From Anaeromyces robustus (taxonomy: Eukaryota; Neocallimastigomycota; Neocallimastigomycetes; Neocallimastigales; Neocallimastigaceae): DNA of 64,000 nucleotides. The notes beneath the pieces are model-generated. The model searched no databases. It had not been told where the DNA came from and was given only the letters and a program-made list of their open reading frames with translations. The position numbers and the translations under genes were made by a program. The stretch spans positions 82,958-146,957 of the forward strand of contig MCFG01000141.1 of NCBI GenBank assembly GCA_002104895.1. Reading direction: 5' to 3'. Of this stretch, positions 1-18,081 are shown piece by piece; within the stretch, counting starts at the first letter, position 1, and the number at the start of each line of letters is the position of its first letter.

Positions 1-2
1 TT

Positions 3-3059
<3,057 letters not shown>

Positions 3060-3064
3060 ATTTA

Positions 3065-3100
<36 letters not shown>

Positions 3101-4198
3101 ATATGAGTATATAATTAATTTATATATACATAATAGTATAAAACTAAATATATATATATATATATATTTATTTAAACACATAATTTTTATTTAAATTAAT
3201 CTAAAAATTTTCAAAATTTTGTAACTTTCAAAATATCTACTATATATATTATAGAAAAATTTAATATATAATAAGTTTTAATAATTTATTTCTTAATTTA
3301 TTATGTATATATAAAGATTTATATGATTATTTCATACTATAGATGTAAATTAATTTTATTAGTAATAAATTATTTATTTGCTTTACCATTTTTTTTATCT
3401 ATTAGTTATACATTTTTTATATTTTATATTTTTAAATACTTCATATGGTATATCATATTTCAATAATAAATTTACTTCATTGTAAATGATATTAATAAAA
3501 ATTTAAAATAAAAAAAAAAAAAAAAAAAAAGAAAAAGAAAAAAAATTAAAAAATAATTATTTTAAAATTGTTCTATATAAAATATAAAATGATATATAAA
3601 GATTTTGATTTTGTATACATTTTTTATATTTTACATTATTAAAATACTTTATATGGCATATTTCGATAATAAATTTACTTCATTGCAAATGTTATTAATA
3701 AAAACTTTAAATTAGAAAAAAAAAATAAAAGATAAAAAAAATAAAATAAAATAAAATAAAAAATAAAAAAAAATAAAAAAAAAATTAAATAAATAAAAAT
3801 TAAAAAATAATTATTTTAAAATTATTTTATATAAAATATAAAATGATATATAAAGATTTTGAATTTGTATTTTATTTAAGTATTTTTATATATTGTTATT
3901 TTATTATTATTATTACTATTGTAATTATTTAGAAAGAAATGATGTAAATGTTGTACGGTTTATCAATAATAAATAAATAGTATTTTTATATTAAAATAAA
4001 ATATGATATCTAAATTATTCTATAAAATAAATAAATTCCTTTTTTTATATAATTAATATATTAAAGAAGGTATTAAGTATTAATATTTTAATACATAACA
4101 TTAAATTACTAATTAATAAATTATTGTTAAAAAAAGCTAAATAATAGATTTTTTATATTATTTCTTATTATACTGTCTTATTTTGGGTTATATTTTAT
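3060..4198. other. intergenic region with a degenerate tandem duplication
   Basis: Intergenic DNA between two convergent genes, rich in TA runs (about 3070-3170) and poly-A tracts. It contains a tandem duplication of about 207 bp, described separately. No gene is seen. Confidence 0.7.
3411..3870. repeat. degenerate tandem duplication, period about 207 bp
   Basis: A first copy starting at 3411 (cattttttatattttatatt) is followed by a second starting near 3618 (cattttttatattttacatt). Shared landmarks are ATAATAAATTTACTTCATTG, AATAATTATTTTAAAATT and AAAATGATATATAAAGATTTTGA, in the same order in both. The copies differ by point changes and by the length of a poly-A/TAAAA tract in the middle. Confidence 0.8.
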
Positions 4199-5774
4199 CT
4201 AATCCACTTGCATCTCTTGTTTCTTTTGATGATCTATTTGTTTTTGTATTTCTTTTTCCTTATTTAACTTCTTTTGTTCTTCTTTTTCTTTTTGAGCATC
4301 TTTAGAATATATCTTAATTAATTTTATAAGTTTAATTGAATTCCAATCATCTTTCCAATTTCTATTATATAATATAAAATTTTATTAAAAAATATATATA
4401 TATAAATTATTGATTAATATTATTATTTATTAAAATTAATAATTAATTTTAAATATAATACATAATTTTGAATTTTAATTATATAATAAATTTTGGTTCA
4501 TACCTTAAAGTCTTGACATTTTTAGCAATAGTTAAATCTGGAACAACTGTTTAAAAAAATGTTAATAAATATATTAATAAAATTATGTCGATTTTTTAAA
4601 CAAAAATAACTTTTATTTATAATTTATTATTATTTATTACAAAATCCATGGTTAAATTCTTCTTGCTCTTTCTTTTTTAAACTATATTAAGTTAAATATA
4701 AATATATTTATATAAAAATATTATTAGAAATTATATATATATATATATATTGACAATATATATTTTTTATATATTTATATTTATTCATATATAATTAATA
4801 AATTCTTACGCTTTTAATAAAGTTAATCTTGGTGGAGTTGGTCTTCCTTTTCTTAAAGTAGAATTAATATTTTCAATTTCTTCGTCATTACGGTCTATAT
4901 ATCTTTTTTATTTTTTTTTTTTTTTTGTTAATTAAAAATAATAAATTTTAATTTCATTTAATATTTTAAATTATATATAATATTATTAAATACCTTTGAA
5001 CCACGTTTGTTAATTCTTCTTTAGTTAAATTAGCTCTTTCTTTTGGAATAGCTTCTCTAAACCATTGATATTTTTCAACTTTAATAATGAATATATAATG
5101 AATGTATAATGAATATATAATGAATGTATAATGAATATATAATGAATGTATAATGAATATATAATGAATGTATAATGTATAATGAATATATAATGAATGT
5201 ATAATGAATATATAATGAATGTATAATGAATATATAATGAATGTATAATGTATAATGAATATATAATGTATAATGAATGAATATATAATGAATATAATTT
5301 TATATATTCATAAAATATAATTCAGAAATTTGAAAAATGAACATTGAAATATTTAAATTAATTTTTTTTTTTTTTTAAAAAAAAAAAAAGAAAAAATTAT
5401 TACTTTCTAAATTATTTTCTGCCATTTTTGCATTTTTAGTTTTTGAATTTTTTTCTTCTCTTAGCATAGCACGTTGTACTTGATGTGCTTTTCTTGAATA
5501 TGGATGAGCATTTTCGAAACCTTTTACAGATTTAACAGTTAATTTTTTTGGCTTTTTAAGAAATCATAAAATCAAATTTTAAATATATTTTCATAATATT
5601 AATATAAAAGTATAAAAGGCAAAAGTAAATAATAATAATCAAAAAAGTATGAAATATATTAATTATATCAATTTAAAAATCATTAAAATTAAATTTGAAA
5701 TTTGAAATTTGAAATGTCATTTTTTATTAAATTGTGAAATTTCATTAATAAAATATTGATAAAAAACTCACCAT
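4199..5774 (-). CDS. TMA16: translation machinery-associated protein 16 (TMA16), 191 aa, 7 exons
   Basis: The spliced minus-strand model is 5774-5772, 5551-5404, 5078-4994, 4902-4810, 4681-4641, 4546-4504, 4361-4199 (576 nt, 191 residues). The first exon is only the ATG, followed directly by a GTGAGT donor. The product starts MPKKLTVKSVKGFENAHPYS and continues SRKAHQVQRAMLREEK, then KYQWFREAIP, GFFVPDLTIAKNVKTLRNWK and a Lys/Glu/Gln-rich tail. The HPYSRKA motif, the W-F motif, the C-terminal LRNW motif and the length (yeast Tma16 is about 178 residues) fit the TMA16/C4orf43 family, which associates with pre-60S ribosomal particles. Every junction is in frame. The second intron carries a 22-bp satellite. 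Confidence 0.9.
5085..5295. repeat. 22-bp minisatellite inside a TMA16 intron
   Basis: Tandem copies of a 22-bp unit made of two 11-mers, GAATATATAAT and GAATGTATAAT, with a few partial units, fill most of the intron between the second and third exons of TMA16. Confidence 0.85.
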
Positions 5775-6199
5775 TTATTCAAATTATCGTATATATTATG
5801 ATTAATGTGATAAATAATAATAAAAAATGAATTTTTCAATAATAAATTAAATTAAATTTCTTTACAAATGTAATTTAAAAATTATTAGTTTTTATTATTT
5901 TTAAATTACAAAAAAAAAAAAGATATATTTAATAAAAATGATTGGTTAATATTAATTTAAATTAATAAATAATTAATATTATATAATATATATAATATTA
6001 ATTTAATTAAATAAATAATTAATTAATATTTAAATAAATTGTTATTAAAATTTGATGAATAATAAAATTAAAAATATCTGAAAGAGGACTTTATTTTTTT
6101 TAATTTTTTAATCATGTAATTTAGTAATACTTATTCAAAATTAAACTAATAAAAAAAAATTATAATTATATCTAATATATATTATTTAATATAATTTAA

Positions 6200-6258
<59 letters not shown>

Positions 6259-6512
6259 ACAAATAAATAAATATATATATATTTTTTTATATTAATATAT
6301 TTGTTTTATTATAAAAAAAATAAATTTTTTCTACAAAAGAAATAATAATAAATAATAATATTGTATTATTTAAGTCATTTAAATGAAATAAAAAAGAAAA
6401 AAGCAAATAAAAAGAATATTGAATAATAAGAAAATAATAATATAAAAAAATAATAAAAAAATAATAATCAATCATAAAGTAAAAAAATAATATCAATTAT
6501 TATCATTTCATA
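5775..6512. promoter_or_regulatory. divergent intergenic region of TMA16 and the 6513-9218 gene
   Basis: The region lies between two divergent start codons, so it must hold both promoters. It is almost pure A/T, with an AAAT tract at about 6201-6270. No defined element (no CG-containing box) could be recognised. Confidence 0.5.
6201..6270. repeat. (AAAT)n microsatellite
   Basis: An almost perfect AAAT tetranucleotide run of about 70 bp in the divergent intergenic region, with a single AAAC unit near its end. Confidence 0.9.
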
Positions 6513-9218
<2,706 letters not shown>

Positions 9219-9454
9219 AAAAATAATTAAAATAAAATATATATATATATGTAATTAAAATTAAAAATATATATAATTATAAATAAATTAAAAAAGTAAA
9301 TAATAAAAAATAAAAAATAAAAAAAATAAAATAATTAAATGAAAATAAATAATTCATATATGTGATTAACTAATATGTATAAGAAAAATAAACAAGCAAA
9401 CAACCAAGCAAACAAACAAAAAAATAATAATAAAAATAAAAATAAAATAATAAT

Positions 9455-9535
<81 letters not shown>

Positions 9536-9893
9536 TTAATTAGTATCATTGTTATTATTATTTTTTCATATATTTAATTGATTTTTTTTATTTGATTTTA
9601 TTTTATTTTATTTTATTTTATTTTATTTTATTTTATTTTATTTTAGTTTATTTTTTTATATTATATTATTTTATTTTTAATGTAAATATAATTATAATAT
9701 AATATTAGTATTAGTAATAATTAAAATCTTTATTATATATTAATATTATATATATAGTATTATTCTTTTTTTTTTTTTAACTTTTTTTTTTTTTTTTTTT
9801 TTTTTTCTTTTCTGTTATTTTTATTTATGTTATTATCATTTGTAATATTATTTTTTAACTCTTAATTACAAAAATATATATTCATATTATTTT
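9219..9893. other. convergent intergenic region
   Basis: Spacer between two convergent genes. It holds an (AAT)n run at about 9459-9535, an ATTTT repeat at about 9596-9650 and a poly-T tract near 9780-9806. No gene is seen. Confidence 0.7.
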
Positions 9894-11554
9894 TTATTTT
9901 CTCTTATTTACTTTAGAACCACCCATTTGAGTTTCAGCTAAGAAACTAGAGAACATTTGTGATAAGTCACCATTAGAAGCCTTATTCATAAAGTCTTGTA
10001 CATTACTTTGATTCTTCTTTACTTCCTTTAATTCTTCTTCATCTAAACCACTAACCATTTTTGGTAAAACGAACATGATTCCAATAGAACCAAGCATAAG
10101 TAAAACTAATGGATTCTTTAAAAATGATAGTACATCAATAGAAGCCCTTGTCTATTAATTAATTATTGTTTATTATTTATTAATTTTTTTATAAATATAT
10201 GTAAAAAAAAATTATTTAATTCTTTATTTATATAGTTGTAAAATTATATATATATATATATATATATTCAAAATATTTACATTAAAATAATCCTTCTTTT
10301 GAACAGCTTGAAGTTCCAATGGATAATTACATTGGTTTTCTTTAATAAAGCTTGGTGATACTTCAATATCCATAGCTTCCTTAGCAGCAACTACATTATT
10401 ACTTTCATCGACAACTATCCAAAACTATATATATAAATAATTAATAAATTAATATATCATTTTACTAATTATTCTCTTTTTTAAATATTTATATATTTAT
10501 TATAATAAATATATTAAACTTATTAAAAATATTATTTATTCATATTGATTATTATAATTACCTTTCCAAAAACATAATTCTTAGTATTAACTTGAAGAAT
10601 ATAAACTCCTGGTTTAACATTTTTACTATTTATATTTGAAAGAAGAAGACATTTTTAATGGAAAATTGAAATGAAAATTGAAAAATTGAAATGAAAATTA
10701 TTATATAATTGACATAATAATTATATTATTATTATATTATTATTATATTATTTTAAATGATAATATTATTAAAAAATTATAAAAATTAGTAAATCTGTAT
10801 ATTTCATTTTAATTAATTATTTTTTTTTTAATTTTATTTAAAAATTTAACGATCATAATATTAAGAAATTACACTTCAAAACTATTGTCATGTTTTAAAT
10901 AGGCAACATATTCTCCACCATTTAAAATAATTTCAGTGTTAGAAGATAAATCCTTGACATCTTTTATTATTATGATTATTGATTATCATACAATAAAAAA
11001 AAAAGTATAAAAATTTTAAAGATTATGTAATTTATATTTATTATTTATTCAACCAAGATTAAAAATCAAATATAAATGTAAAAATAAAAAGATAAATAAA
11101 TAAATTAAAATATTATTAGTTATTATTTTTTTTAATCATATAACTTTAAATGATTATTATTTATAATGTATAATAAATTTTTTATTAAAATTATCAATAA
11201 AGACTTTTTTACCTGGTAAAATAGTATTTGGATAAACTCTTCCAACAATAGAAACTGAAAGACATGAACTATTATATATATGTATATATAAATAATAAAT
11301 TATTAAATGAAAAAATCCAATAATATTTATAATATTATTATAAATAAATCAAATTTTGAAATAATATTTTTCAAATAATTAAATAAATTGTATTGTTAAC
11401 TATATTTTTGAATTATTTTTAATTTATTATATCATGTAATCAGTATATATTAATAATTAAAAAAATAAATAAAAAATAAATAAAATTAAAAAAATAAATA
11501 TTACATTATGTTAAATATGAGTATTAAGAGAACGGAAGAAAATATAAATTTCAT
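9894..11554 (-). CDS. EMC7: ER membrane protein complex subunit 7 (EMC7), 219 aa, 6 exons
   Basis: Exons on the minus strand: 11554-11505, 11268-11213, 10960-10873, 10625-10562, 10424-10281, 10151-9894 (660 nt). The start gives a clear signal peptide, MKFIFSSVLLILIFNIISC. A lumenal beta-sandwich follows: VSIVGRVYP, LNGGEYVAYLKHDNSFEVKN, VKPGVYILQVNTKNYVFGKF. One transmembrane helix lies at about 148-164 (PLVLLMLGSIGIMFVLP), followed by a short cytosolic tail with a Met/Gly/Lys end. This is the layout of EMC7, the lumenal beta-sandwich subunit of the ER insertase that inserts tail-anchored and multi-pass proteins. Its length matches the family (about 220-240). All junctions are in frame; exon 3 only works from the AT that follows AAAAG. 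Confidence 0.92.
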
Positions 11555-11677
11555 TTTGTTATTATATTTTGATTACTTATATGATTATATGATTAAAATT
11601 CTATTCTATTCTATATTATATTTTTATTATTTTCTACTTTTTTTTTTTGTAGAATTCAATTTATTTTTACTTATTTT

Positions 11678-11845
11678 CTTTTATTTTTTTTTTTTTTTTT
11701 TTTATTTTTTATATTCTTTCTAATTTTACTTTTAATTATATATTCTTTAGAAAAAAATTTCTTTTATTTTTTTTTTTTTTTTTTTTATTTTTTATATTCT
11801 TTCTAATTTTACTTTTAATTATATATTCTTTAGAAAAAAAAAAGT
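11678..11845. repeat. 83-bp tandem duplication upstream of EMC7
   Basis: Two adjacent, nearly identical copies start with CTTTTA and a T-run, then ATATTCTTTCTAATTTTACT, TTTAATTATATATTCTTTAG and an A-run. The ATATTCTTTC landmark is at 11711 and again at 11794, giving a period of 83 bp. The copies differ mainly in homopolymer length. Confidence 0.88.
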
Positions 11846-12026
11846 GAAAAAAGTTAACAGATATAACTTTTATATCATTTATTAAATAATTTTTTTTTGA
11901 TTTATTAAATAATATATTATTGCAATATAAATATAATATAGTACAATATATTATTTTTATGAAATTCTTATATATTTTTTTTACTTATTTTTTTAATTAA
12001 TCAATTATATATATATATATATATAT

Positions 12027-12028
12027 AT

Positions 12029-12107
<79 letters not shown>

Positions 12108-12110
12108 TTA
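12027..12110. repeat. (ATTT)n microsatellite
   Basis: A perfect TTTA tetranucleotide run of about 84 bp, preceded by a TA run. Confidence 0.95.
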
Positions 12111-12518
12111 ACGTTATATATAAAATTTATTTTTATATTAATGTAATAATTGATATGTCAATTACTAAACAAAAATATAATTATTGTAAATATAATAATA
12201 TTATTTCATATTAATATTATATTTATAACAATAATAAATATCTTTATATAACGAAAAAAAAAAAAAAATTAAAAATCATTTATTTAAACCAAATACTTTT
12301 ATACTAGGAAAGTAATTTTATTCTTTTATTAATATTTGCAGTTTTTTATATTTTTATTATATTCTATTTTTTTATTAATTAATATTTAGCACTTAATCTC
12401 ATTTAAAATATTAAATACTTAAAATAGATATATTAATTAAATATATTATAAATTCTTTTTGTTTTTATTATAATTTGATTGTTGTTCTTATTGTATTTAT
12501 TCTTTGTATTATCATTCA

Positions 12519-12520
<2 letters not shown>

Positions 12521-12560
<40 letters not shown>

Positions 12561-12570
12561 TATTTATTTG

Positions 12571-12637
<67 letters not shown>

Positions 12638-12664
12638 GTTATATAAGATGTAGTTATTGATTTA

Positions 12665-12711
<47 letters not shown>
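12521..12711. repeat. (ATT)n microsatellite followed by a long poly-T tract
   Basis: ATT triplets at about 12521-12640 with a short ATTT interruption, then a nearly uninterrupted T tract at about 12668-12711 just beyond the 3' end of the NADH pyrophosphatase gene. Confidence 0.9.
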
Positions 12712-12716
<5 letters not shown>

Positions 12717-12747
12717 TTATCTAATTATTTAATTATTTCAAATCATT

Positions 12748-13775
12748 TCATAAATTTTCTCTAGTAGCAAGAGCCCATCCACTAATAAGTCTATAGGCAA
12801 CAGCATCACTATTTAAAAAAATTTTTTTTATTATTATTATTTTTAATAATTTGATATGTAAATAATATAATTAGTAATTGTTACATATTAAGCATATAAT
12901 TATATATATATGTGTGTGTTTATTAACATTAAAATTATAAAAAATCTAAAAATTAATATATATATAAATATATAAACTAAAAAATAAAAAAAAAAAAAAC
13001 ATACGCTTGAGGTAATCTTAAATTGCATGGTATACTTTCATCAATATTAGAAGTACGTGGATCTTTACCATCAGATTCAGCCATAGCATCAAGTACTTCT
13101 TGTCTAGTAAACCATCTATAGTCTATTATAATGTTTCAATATAAATATAAAAATTTTATTTATGAAAAATGAATGTGTTAACAAACTATTTAAATATTTA
13201 AATTATTATATTTTTCTGTCTTTTGTCTATTCTTTAATTCATTTTCCTAATTTATTAAATTTTTTTTAAAAAAAAAAATATAAAAGAATTCTACCTTCTA
13301 ATTCTTCAGCGTCTTCAGCTTCACCTGTAGTATCCTTGGCAATAGCATAACAAGCAAACATTAATGAATTTGGGAATGGCCATGGTTGTGAAGAATGGAA
13401 ATTAACATCTTCAACAATAACACCAGTTTCTTCTAAAGCTTCTCTTTTAACAGCCATCTAAAAATATTATAAATATATATATATATATATAAATTATTAT
13501 ATATGTATAAATAAATATAAAAAATATAAATTTAATTCAAAACTGTCAATATATCATAATAAAATAAATAAATAAATAAATAAATTATTATTAAATGTAT
13601 AAAATTATAAGCTTTATGTAAAACCTACTTCAAGAGATTCAGCTGGTTCGATAAATCCAGCTATTTATTGTTGGTTTATAATTTTAGTTGATATTATTAA
13701 TTGGCATTTAGAATCAAGAAATACATATATATTTATATTATAAGTTTCAAACAATTAATTTATATTTGAGATAAT

Positions 13776-13821
<46 letters not shown>

Positions 13822-14091
13822 TGAATATGAATATGAATATGAATATGAATAATTATAATTTATCATACCAATACAAGAATACATATTCTTTGTCCAATTT
13901 TTGTGACGACCAAGTAAAATTTTTTTACCATCCTTAGCAATAATAAGAACAATAATTACTGGGTCAGTTCTATTTTTGTTATATATAAAAAAAATACACA
14001 CATACACAAAATATATTTATATTTTTTAAATAATAAAAAAAATATTATTAAATTACTATTATAAATAATTCTTATTTTAAAATTTGAAATA

Positions 14092-14130
<39 letters not shown>

Positions 14131-15075
14131 ATTATAATTCAAGAAAATATTATTCTTAATAAATATTATCATTGTCAAAAATCAAACCTTGGATAGGAAT
14201 AATTATTTAAATGTTTATTAGAATAACATTCACTATCAGGACAAACATGTTTATGGCCACTATCAACAATTTCTATATAGACATAGTTTATAAATTGTTA
14301 ATCTTTAATTATAAATGAAATTAAATCGATATGTTAAAAAAAAATTATATATATTTTTAAACTTAATTAACTTAATTATACTTATTATTATAATTACTCA
14401 TTTTTTTTCCACAAGCAGGACAATAAGTATTACGAATATTCCAATCAGCCATAGCTCTACCTTGAGCTACAATAGCAGCATCAGTTGGAGTAAGAGCAAA
14501 AGTATGTGGACGCATTGGAAGGAATTCATATTTATTTTCACTAATAACTATATTTAATATATTTTATATAATTTATTATTCATTAAATAATATATATATA
14601 TATATATTAATATTTAAACTTTTATAAATACATTTATATAAAAATAATTTAATAGAAAAAAAAAAAAAGATATTTTCATATATTTTTTTAATACAAATTA
14701 AACTTATATTTATATTAATATAATATTTATATATTTACTTTTTTCAAGAGTAGGTTCATGTTCATTAATATGTTGAGTGACATCGATAGCAAAATAACTA
14801 ATGTTAGTTTCTTCATCTAAACCTAAAAAAATAGGAACAGTTCTTTTCTCTTCAGAAAAGCACTGGTTAATTTGACTATAATTAAAGAAAGCAACTTCAT
14901 TATTTTTATCTAAAACTTTTAATAATGGATTTAAATCTTTAAATAAAATGTATCTTGTAGTTGGATTTTGAATTAAATTGTTAATATATTCGGTATCACC
15001 ACGTTTTGCACTGTGACGATTTAAATAATTTTCAGAAAAGAAATTTGGCTTTGGCTTTGGAAATCTGAAGACCAT
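12748..15075 (-). CDS. NPY1: NADH pyrophosphatase (Nudix hydrolase, NPY1/NUDT12 type), 348 aa, 8 exons
   Basis: Exons: 15075-14739, 14547-14398, 14272-14188, 13969-13869, 13660-13629, 13457-13295, 13122-13005, 12808-12748 (1047 nt). The order is an N-terminal NUDIX-like domain, a four-Cys zinc ribbon (C155, C158, C173, C178), then the catalytic Nudix domain. The Nudix box GX5EX7REUXEEXGU is complete at 226-248 (G226, E232, R240, E241, E244, E245, G247). The downstream SQPWPFPNS at 258-266 is the signature that marks NADH/NAD pyrophosphatases, which cleave NAD(H) to NMN(H) and AMP. An intron splits the Nudix box after residue 235. I see no clear C-terminal peroxisomal tripeptide: the protein ends ATRENL. 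Length fits yeast Npy1 and bacterial NudC plus a short extension. Confidence 0.95.
13778..13820. repeat. (AAT)n microsatellite in an NPY1 intron
   Basis: An AAT run followed by four ATGAAT hexamers inside the intron after the fourth exon of the NADH pyrophosphatase gene. Confidence 0.85.
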
Positions 15076-15160
15076 ATTTTATTTTATTTTATTTTTTAAT
15101 ATTTATATTTACTTTTATTTATATTATTATATAATTTCGAAAAGAAAAAAACTTCTATTC

Positions 15161-15204
<44 letters not shown>

Positions 15205-16680
15205 TAAATTTCTTTATCGTTATTAAAGAAGAGGTTAAAGTAAAAAAAAAAAAAAAATTTTTTACTAGAAATATATTTAATATACTTTTTTAGATTTAAA
15301 AAAAAAAAAATTTGAAAAATTTTTATTAATCTGTGATATTATTATATTATGCGATGTATATTGTAATATATAATGATTTAATTAAAATTTTAATTAATAT
15401 ATAGATCATTTCAAAATCATAATAACAATTAATAATAAAGTTTTTTCAGACTTTAGATTTAGATTTATAAAATATGTATAAAGAATATTATTATTTTTTA
15501 AAGATATTCTAAATGATAAAAACCGAAAAATTGTTATATTATAACATTAATAATAATAATCATCTCCTAAATTAACAAACTAACAAAAAACAATATAAGC
15601 TAGTTTTTTTTTTTTTTTTTGATAATTATAAATAAATGTTAATTTCTATTGAAGCTTATTAAATATAATTAATATTTAATAACATTTATATAATAATAAG
15701 AAGAAAACAAACAAAAACGAAAACAACAACAAATAAAAAAAATATGAAATACTTTTTATACATAATATTTTATGTATATAGTATAATATTATTCCTTTTA
15801 CTTTTATATTTATATAAAATATGTTATTAATAAATATTTATTTATTATCTTTTTTTTATTATTATTTCCCCCTTATTTTTTTTTTTTTTAAATATATATA
15901 TATATATTATTGAATTTTATTTTATTTTATTTTATTTTATCTTATATTTTATTCTATTTTTTTATTATATTTTATTTTATTTCATTTCATTTTATTTATT
16001 TCATTTTATTTTATTTTATTTTATTTTATTATATTATATTATATTTTATTCTATTTTATTTTATTTTTTTCTTTCATAATATTATTTTTTCAGTATTCTA
16101 TTTTTATAATTATATTTTATTTTATTTTATTTTATTTTATTTTTTTTTTTATATTTTTATCTCATTTTTTCTATATTTTATAATATTTTACATAATAAGA
16201 AAAAATAAAATAATTAGCATAATATATATTTTAAAAAAAATAATAATAAATAAACAAAATGAAAAATAAAATAAAATAAAAACAAATATATATTTAATGG
16301 AAAAAAATATATAATTTATGATAATAAATAAAAAATAAATTATTTTATTATATTATATATATAATGATTAAATGCTTTATATTACTAATAATATGCTTTA
16401 TTTATTTTGTAAAAAAAAATAATAATGTATTAATGATTATTAATATCATATTTAGATTTTTTTATCAAATTATATATAGTTATAGATGGTTATTTAATTA
16501 CAATTTCAATTACTTTTAATTCATTTTAACTATTTATATTTCTAAATAAGTTTAATGAAATAAAAATATAAAGTTTTTTTTTTTTTTTTTGTATTATTTT
16601 TTTTATCAATTGATTATTGATCATCATTATTTAATTGATTCAATATCTATTTTTTTTTCATTTTTCCATTTTTTTATTCC
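15076..16680. other. intergenic region upstream of NPY1
   Basis: No gene is seen. It holds an ATT run (about 15163-15200) and a long TTTTA-type pentamer tract (about 15915-16150), whose translation gives a meaningless Phe/Tyr/Leu/Ile ORF. The NPY1 promoter must lie in its left part. Confidence 0.65.
15915..16150. repeat. imperfect (ATTTT)n pentanucleotide tract
   Basis: Repeated TTTTA units with interruptions over about 235 bp in the intergenic spacer. Confidence 0.85.
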
Positions 16681-18046
16681 TTAACGCTTTCTATTTCCAT
16701 TGTTACTACCAACTCTTCTAGAACCCATATTATTTGAATCATTACTACCTCTACTACCACTAGAATAATTTCTATTATAATCTCCTCTACCACCACGGTT
16801 ACTATATGATGAATTCATTCTTCCATTACCATGATTCTTATTGTTTCTCTTTCTTTCTTCAATATTAATCTTTGTATTCTTTACCATAAATTCACCATTT
16901 TGAACAGCTTTACGTGCTTGCTCAACTGTAGCAAATTCAACAAATGCATAATTCTAAATAAAAATAATATATATTATAATAATTCATTTAAAACAAATTA
17001 AGATATGAATTAAAAATAATTTTATAATTAAAAAAAAAATTAATAATTAACATAATTAATTAATTCTCTTTTATTTTAATATATATTTATTATATAATTT
17101 AAAATCTTTTATATATATATAAGAATTACCTTTTGACCATTAATTTCAATATTCTTAATATCACCAAATTTATTTAATGCATTAGAAATTTCATCCTTAC
17201 TAATTGTAAATGGTAATTTAAGGAAGACAGTATGAGAATCTTTATCTTGATTATTATTACTACTACTATTATTATTATTTCTACTATCTTGTTGTTTTTG
17301 AGTAGGAGCTGCAGGCTGCTTAACAACAACTGTAGTCTTACTCCATGCCTTTGTACCATTAGTATTTGAAGATGCAATAGAAGAATAGGTCATTGGGCGA
17401 CTAGGAGCTGGAGCAGTAGCTGGTTTAGTTTCAGCAGCAGCAGCAGCAACCTTAGCAACAGTTGGTTTTGGAGCTCCAGCTGGTGTTTCTTTAGCAGCAG
17501 CAGCAGCAGCAGCTGGGGCTGTAGCTTCCTTATTGGCAACTGGAGTAGGCTTTTGAGCTGGAACTGTATTATTGTTAGAAGCTGATTGCTTAGCATTGGT
17601 ACTAGCAGTTTCAGACTTCTTTTCCTTAGCTGGTGTTGGTTTAGTTTCTTCAACTACTGGTTTAATTTCTTTATCTTCGGCCTTTTCTTGTTTAGCTGGT
17701 GATTCTTCAACTTTTGCTGGTTCTTTCTTAACTTCATCTTTTTCTTCTTCGGTTTGTTGTATTAATTCTTCACATTCATCATTAATTTCATCTTTTAAAT
17801 GTCTAAAAATAGCATTTAAAACGTAAAAACCACCTGGTTGAACAGCAAGAAAGAAAGTTTGAGCAAATTTGATAGCTTGGTCATCTCTATTTAACATTTC
17901 ACCAAGAACTTGAACAATAATACCTCCATCATTTGATGGTTGACTATCAACATTTGAAACAACAACCTTACAATCTTTGTAATCGATATCACTAATTCTT
18001 TTTTTAATTTCCTTTTTTTTAAATGATTTCAATTTAATAAGTAAAA

Positions 18047-18081
<35 letters not shown>

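Larger units (their letters stand above)
11555..12747. promoter_or_regulatory. EMC7 upstream / NADH pyrophosphatase downstream spacer
   Basis: Non-coding stretch that must include the EMC7 promoter. It contains an 83-bp tandem duplication (11678-11845), an ATTT run (about 12027-12110), an ATT run (about 12521-12640) and a T44-type tract (about 12668-12711). No gene is seen. Confidence 0.6.

Noticed and set aside
15910-16269. 119-codon Phe/Tyr/Ile ORF
   Set aside because: It comes from an ATTTT repeat tract and shows no protein-like composition.
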